From an uncultured Clostridia bacterium (GTDB lineage: Bacteria; Bacillota; Clostridia; TANB77; CAG-508): a DNA stretch of 10,604 bases. The translations under genes and the position numbers were made by a program. This document shows positions 7,289 through 10,604 of the stretch, in pieces. Below the pieces are notes generated by a model. The model saw only the letters and a list, made by a program, of their open reading frames with translations. It searched no databases and was not told the origin of the DNA. Where the stretch lies: positions 1-10,604 of the forward strand of contig CANRBU010000029.1 of NCBI GenBank assembly GCA_947628925.1, read 5' to 3'. Each line of letters starts with the position of its first letter. Position 1 is the stretch's first letter.

Positions 7289-8302
7289 TCAACTTATCTC
7301 TGCATTATATTGTTTTAACTTTTCTTGATAAATATTGTCTACTTCTTTATTTTGGCGATAATCTGTCAAGTTATACTTTTCTTTTAAGTATTTTGAAAAA
7401 TATTTACTTAATTTTGTAGCACCTGTCAGATTTAAATGTAGACCTCTATCATATGTATCTTTACTATAATCTATACCAATTTCTTCTACTTTGTCAAGAA
7501 AATTAACGAAATTTATGCTATTTTTTTGGGCAAATTCTTCTATTTGAGCATCATATTCTTCATACCAATGTGGATACACACTTGGTGCTTTAATTAATAG
7601 TAATTGTATATTATTTTCTTTGCATAAATCTAAAATTTTTTGTAAATATTCATAATCAATATCTGCAAACTTGTAATTTGCAAGCTTTTTCACTGTTGGG
7701 ATGCTTTCTAAAGGTTTTACTTCTTTATTTATTAAAAAGCCTTGATATGTATTCTTCTTTTCTCGGAATAAATATTTTATGTCTTCTTCTGTTAGTTTAT
7801 CAAACCTATCATGGTATCGTAAAATTGGAAATATATATGATGCCATTGTTTCATTTTCTAACATTGATGCATTTATCATATCATATTTTTCTTTAGACCA
7901 TTTCATTTTATCTAATGTTAGTCTATTATATGCTTCACTAACTGGTTCACTGTATCTCATTGAATTTACATTAAATACAACTACTTTAGGCACTTCATAT
8001 TTTAAAGTTTCTTTTAAAATATAATATGATTGCCAAATCATTTGTTGAGAAGATCCTCTAATATATGATGTTATCCCTTGTTCTTGGTACAATACCATTG
8101 GTGAAAAATTTGCATATACTTCACAATCTCCTACAAAAATAACCTCATGATTTTTTTCTTCATTATAATATTGACTAATCATACTGCCTTCTACTAAATC
8201 TGTCATATATTTTGGCATAAGTAATTTATTTAACAGATAAAACAATGTGAGTGCTATTGCAAGTATTGCTATGATTTTTATTATTTTTTTAACCATTTTC
8301 AT
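7289..8302 (-). CDS. DltD/AlgX-like SGNH-family membrane protein with Cys in place of the block I Ser
   Basis: A 337-residue protein with one N-terminal membrane helix (about 7-28) and an extracytoplasmic SGNH-like domain. Block I reads VIFVGDCEVYANFSP, so Cys60 occupies the place of the usual nucleophilic Ser of GDS; the codon is an unambiguous TGT (8125-8123). Other family-like blocks are YIRGSSQQ (80-87), VVVFNVNSM (107-115), and a C-terminal block with Asp282/Asp285 and His289 followed by LNLTGA, matching the usual Asp-His pair. Proteins of this type sit beside MBOAT acyltransferases (DltD, AlgX/AlgJ, PatB) and complete acyl transfer onto a surface polymer. Here the MBOAT gene ends 31 bases upstream. 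The start at 8302 has AAAGGA just upstream; the in-frame ATG two codons later is also possible. No dltA or dltC is in view, so a teichoic-acid D-alanylation role is not supported. The acceptor is unknown. Confidence 0.87.
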   Translation of the reverse strand: MKMVKKIIKIIAILAIALTLFYLLNKLLMPKYMTDLVEGSMISQYYNEEKNHEVIFVGDCEVYANFSPMVLYQEQGITSYIRGSSQQMIWQSYYILKETLKYEVPKVVVFNVNSMRYSEPVSEAYNRLTLDKMKWSKEKYDMINASMLENETMASYIFPILRYHDRFDKLTEEDIKYLFREKKNTYQGFLINKEVKPLESIPTVKKLANYKFADIDYEYLQKILDLCKENNIQLLLIKAPSVYPHWYEEYDAQIEEFAQKNSINFVNFLDKVEEIGIDYSKDTYDRGLHLNLTGATKLSKYFSKYLKEKYNLTDYRQNKEVDNIYQEKLKQYNAEIS

Positions 8303-8333
8303 ATTTTCCTTTATCCTTTCTTGTGCCTAATTC

Positions 8334-9689
8334 TTAAAATTTATTATAAATGAATTCACTAGCATTAAAGCCTATGCCATACACTCCAAATACAAATATA
8401 ACTAGTATAACACTTAGTGTTAATATTAATTTTATTTCTACTGATTTGCTTTTTAGTTTTTCATTAATTTTACTTTTCTTTGCGTCATAGAAAAATACTG
8501 CAATAGTTGATATTATTAATACAATGTAATTAGCTAAACTTAGCCCTAAATTACCTATATTTTGAATCAAAGCTTGATAATTAAATTGTGTAAATATTGA
8601 GCCTATCATTTGACATGCTTGTATTGTATCTGGCCAAATAAAGAATGACCATAAAATTGATACTATTAAAAATGTAACTATTCTGTTTATTATTTTAGAT
8701 GGTGTTTTTACAACTTTTCCTATAATCAAGAAAATTCCATGTAATAGCCCCCACAAAACATAGGCTGTTCCATGCCATAGACCTGATAAAGTAAATACAA
8801 TCAAAACATTGATATTTGTTCTTAATTTTCCACATCTACTACCACCTAGTGGAATATATACGTAATCTCTAAACCAGTTACTAAGTGATATATGCCATCT
8901 TCTCCAAAAATCTTGTATGCTTTCTGCAATATATGGGTTATTGAAATTCTCTATTATATTTATTTGTAAAATCTTTGAAAATCCTATTACCACATCAATT
9001 CCACCACTAAAATCACAATACAATTGAATTGAATATAATAACATAGCAAATAATGCAAATGCTCCTTGATATGCATTTGGATCTTGTGAAATTGTTGATA
9101 CTAAAATTTGAACACGGTTTGCTACAACTAATTTTTTAAAAATTCCTAGCAATATTCTACTTAGCCCATAATAGCTTTGAGTTAAGTTGAATTTTTTGTT
9201 GGTTTCATATAGTGTTGGTGTTATATCATTATATCTGTTGATTGGTCCTATTGATAAATATGGGAAATACATTGTATATAAGAAGTATTTTGCTATATTT
9301 TTTTGAGCTTTATATTTTTCCCTATATATATCAATATTGTAAGACATTACTTGAAATGTGTAATAGGAAATTCCCATTGGCACAATCAAGTTTTTTACGA
9401 AAATTTGATTTTTTACAACTACTAATATTATTCCATTTAAAATGATAGTAACTCCCAATATTAATTTTTTTATTGTTTTGTTTTCAGCATTTTTTTCTAA
9501 TAAGATTCCAGCAATATATGTTGTAATAGTGCTAAAAATGATAAACATTAGTGGTTGCCACCCTAAGCTTATATAAAAAGCTACACTAATAGCAAGTAAT
9601 GTATATGGTTTTGCTTTTTTTGGCACTACATAATATAAAAATGCTGTTACTAACATTATTAAAAACATTATTCCTGATACTAAGTTCAT
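8334..9689 (-). CDS. MBOAT-family membrane O-acyltransferase (AlgI/DltB-like)
   Basis: A 451-residue multi-pass membrane protein of the usual length for bacterial MBOATs. These pass an acyl group, typically acetyl, across the membrane to a surface glycan or teichoic acid, with an SGNH-type partner. Diagnostic segments are YLSIGPINRYND (144-155), YCDFSGGIDVVIG (224-236), DFWRRWHISLSNWFRDYVYIPLGG (260-283, with His266), and SGLWHG with the expected catalytic His306. Many hydrophobic helices span the rest, including two or three after residue 330. The ATG at 9689 has GGAG 6 bases upstream. It starts 44 bases after the transglutaminase-like gene, with no terminator between, and ends 31 bases before its SGNH-like partner. 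Similar proteins are often named as alginate or LTA acyltransferases in databases, but no alginate or dlt genes are visible, so the polymer should be left open. Confidence 0.94.
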   Translation of the reverse strand: MNLVSGIMFLIMLVTAFLYYVVPKKAKPYTLLAISVAFYISLGWQPLMFIIFSTITTYIAGILLEKNAENKTIKKLILGVTIILNGIILVVVKNQIFVKNLIVPMGISYYTFQVMSYNIDIYREKYKAQKNIAKYFLYTMYFPYLSIGPINRYNDITPTLYETNKKFNLTQSYYGLSRILLGIFKKLVVANRVQILVSTISQDPNAYQGAFALFAMLLYSIQLYCDFSGGIDVVIGFSKILQINIIENFNNPYIAESIQDFWRRWHISLSNWFRDYVYIPLGGSRCGKLRTNINVLIVFTLSGLWHGTAYVLWGLLHGIFLIIGKVVKTPSKIINRIVTFLIVSILWSFFIWPDTIQACQMIGSIFTQFNYQALIQNIGNLGLSLANYIVLIISTIAVFFYDAKKSKINEKLKSKSVEIKLILTLSVILVIFVFGVYGIGFNASEFIYNKF

Positions 9690-9733
9690 TTACTACTCCT
9701 TTTTCTTGTTACATAGTAAAATGTTTGGTTTTT

Positions 9734-10604
9734 CTATTTTGCTGCTGGGTATGCTGAACGGTTCCAATCTCTTGGATGTAGCCATTGCAAAGTTTCATAT
9801 CTCCTACTGTCTGTCATAAGTTCATTTGGATAATGATCTACAGTAGGTGTAGAGTCAATGTGTCTCCATACTCCATTTATTTGAATTAAATTCCATGCAT
9901 GTGATTTATCAGTACATTGTACAATATAGTTTGGAATTCCTAGTCTTTCTAGCATTAATTTCATAACAGATGCGTGTATGTAGCAGTCTCCCTGTTTTTT
10001 ATTTAGCGCTATTCTAGCTCCGTTTTGCCATCCTCCTGCATTTCCTTCGTTATATGTGTGGCTATAGCGAAGATGTGATTGATTTTTAAAGTATATAACA
10101 AGATTTAATACTTTTTGTGACATACTTCCTGAACCTGCTACTTGGCTAATTAGAGCATCTGCTTGTGCATTTAGTTCTTCTGTTGGATTTTTCTTTTCTT
10201 CTACAACTATTTTTCTCTTGCTAGTAGTTTGGTTACCTAATTGGTCTTTTGCTGTGTATGTTGCTTCATAAGTTCCTGCTTTTCCAGTATTTACACTACT
10301 GCTATCAACATTAAATTCTACATTTCCATCTTTTTCATCTTTTGCTGTTACTCCTTTTTTATAGTCAATAGTTCCTCCTACTGTTATATTTATTTGATTT
10401 AATCCTGAAAAAACTGGACCTTCTTTATCTTGTTTTATTATCAATTTTGCAGTTTTTGTTGTTTTGTTTCCATATTCATCAACTGCTTCAACTGTAATTT
10501 CTTGCTCTCCTTCTTTTGTAAAATCCGGTGTTGTTAATATTGTTGTTGTAACTTTACTTGCATCATTTGCTGATTCTATAAATTGGTTCATATCTTGTAT
10601 TGTA
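9734..10604 (-). CDS. Surface protein with Ig-like and transglutaminase-like domains (5' end outside window)
   Basis: The frame is open to the right edge and nothing resembling a ribosome binding site precedes the first Met (10591), so the N-terminus, presumably with a signal peptide and more Ig-like units, is missing. Numbering from that Met: residues 1-55 are the end of one Ig-like unit (VEAVDEYGNKT...). Residues 56-131 are a full DUF5011/HYR-like unit (GPVFSG...VDSSSVNTGKAGTYEATYTAKDQLGN). Residues from about 160 are a transglutaminase-like (papain-fold) domain with Cys203 in GDCYIHAS, His231 in SHAWN and Asp246 in HIDSTPT, a complete Cys-His-Asp triad. Such domains may crosslink, cleave or rearrange amide bonds in wall-linked proteins or peptides; which applies here cannot be told. 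The C-terminus has no LPXTG motif or membrane anchor. It is the first visible gene of block B, directly upstream of the MBOAT gene. Confidence 0.9.
   Translation of the reverse strand, partial: TIQDMNQFIESANDASKVTTTILTTPDFTKEGEQEITVEAVDEYGNKTTKTAKLIIKQDKEGPVFSGLNQINITVGGTIDYKKGVTAKDEKDGNVEFNVDSSSVNTGKAGTYEATYTAKDQLGNQTTSKRKIVVEEKKNPTEELNAQADALISQVAGSGSMSQKVLNLVIYFKNQSHLRYSHTYNEGNAGGWQNGARIALNKKQGDCYIHASVMKLMLERLGIPNYIVQCTDKSHAWNLIQINGVWRHIDSTPTVDHYPNELMTDSRRYETLQWLHPRDWNRSAYPAAK

Noticed and set aside
7289..9689. dlt operon (teichoic acid D-alanylation)
   Set aside because: MBOAT plus SGNH resembles DltB/DltD, but no DltA ligase or DltC carrier is present and metG follows in their place.
9690..9733. 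TTACATAGTAA palindrome in the gap before the MBOAT gene, considered as a terminator or operator
   Set aside because: The stem is only 4 bp with no T tract, which is too weak in AT-rich DNA to call.
10589..10591. ATG at 10591 as the true start of the transglutaminase-like protein
   Set aside because: The frame stays open to the window edge, there is no Shine-Dalgarno site, and the protein would begin inside an Ig-like unit with no signal peptide.

Overview
The window looks like chromosomal DNA from a strictly anaerobic, Gram-positive, low-GC bacterium, most likely a member of Clostridia. This is inferred from the strong A+T bias, purine-rich Shine-Dalgarno sites, one GTG start, a rubrerythrin gene, and several secreted or membrane-tethered cell-wall proteins. 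I cannot name a genus from sequence alone.

Layout. The end of a rubrerythrin gene (+ strand) enters from the left and stops at 329. It is followed by a hairpin terminator (337-370) that lies between convergent genes. Every other gene is on the minus strand, in two blocks. In transcription order, block B (right) reads: a surface protein with Ig-like and transglutaminase-like domains (cut by the window edge), an MBOAT acyltransferase, an SGNH/DltD-like partner with Cys where the usual Ser sits, a small membrane-anchored protein, and methionyl-tRNA synthetase. Its gaps are only 19-44 bases, and it ends at a clear hairpin at 5085-5114. Block A (left) starts at a good sigma-A-type promoter (TTGATA, 17 bases, TATAAT; 5034-5062). 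It reads: a membrane-anchored polysaccharide deacetylase, a 764-residue cytoplasmic protein I do not recognise, an intrinsic terminator, and a secreted GH25 lysozyme with three LysM domains.

How the genes may work together. Block A pairs two enzymes that act on wall glycans (an N-deacetylase and a muramidase) around an unknown soluble coiled-coil protein. Block B has the hallmarks of a surface O-acylation module: a membrane acyltransferase plus an extracytoplasmic SGNH-like protein, as in AlgI/AlgX-AlgJ, DltB/DltD and PatA/PatB. It is coupled to a transglutaminase-like surface protein and, unexpectedly, to metG. The points most worth a second look are the GDC motif in the SGNH-like protein, the unrecognised 764-residue protein, and the terminator-like hairpin in the lysozyme leader. 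I saw no CRISPR array, insertion sequence, tRNA or rRNA gene, and no gene-free stretch over 300 bases.
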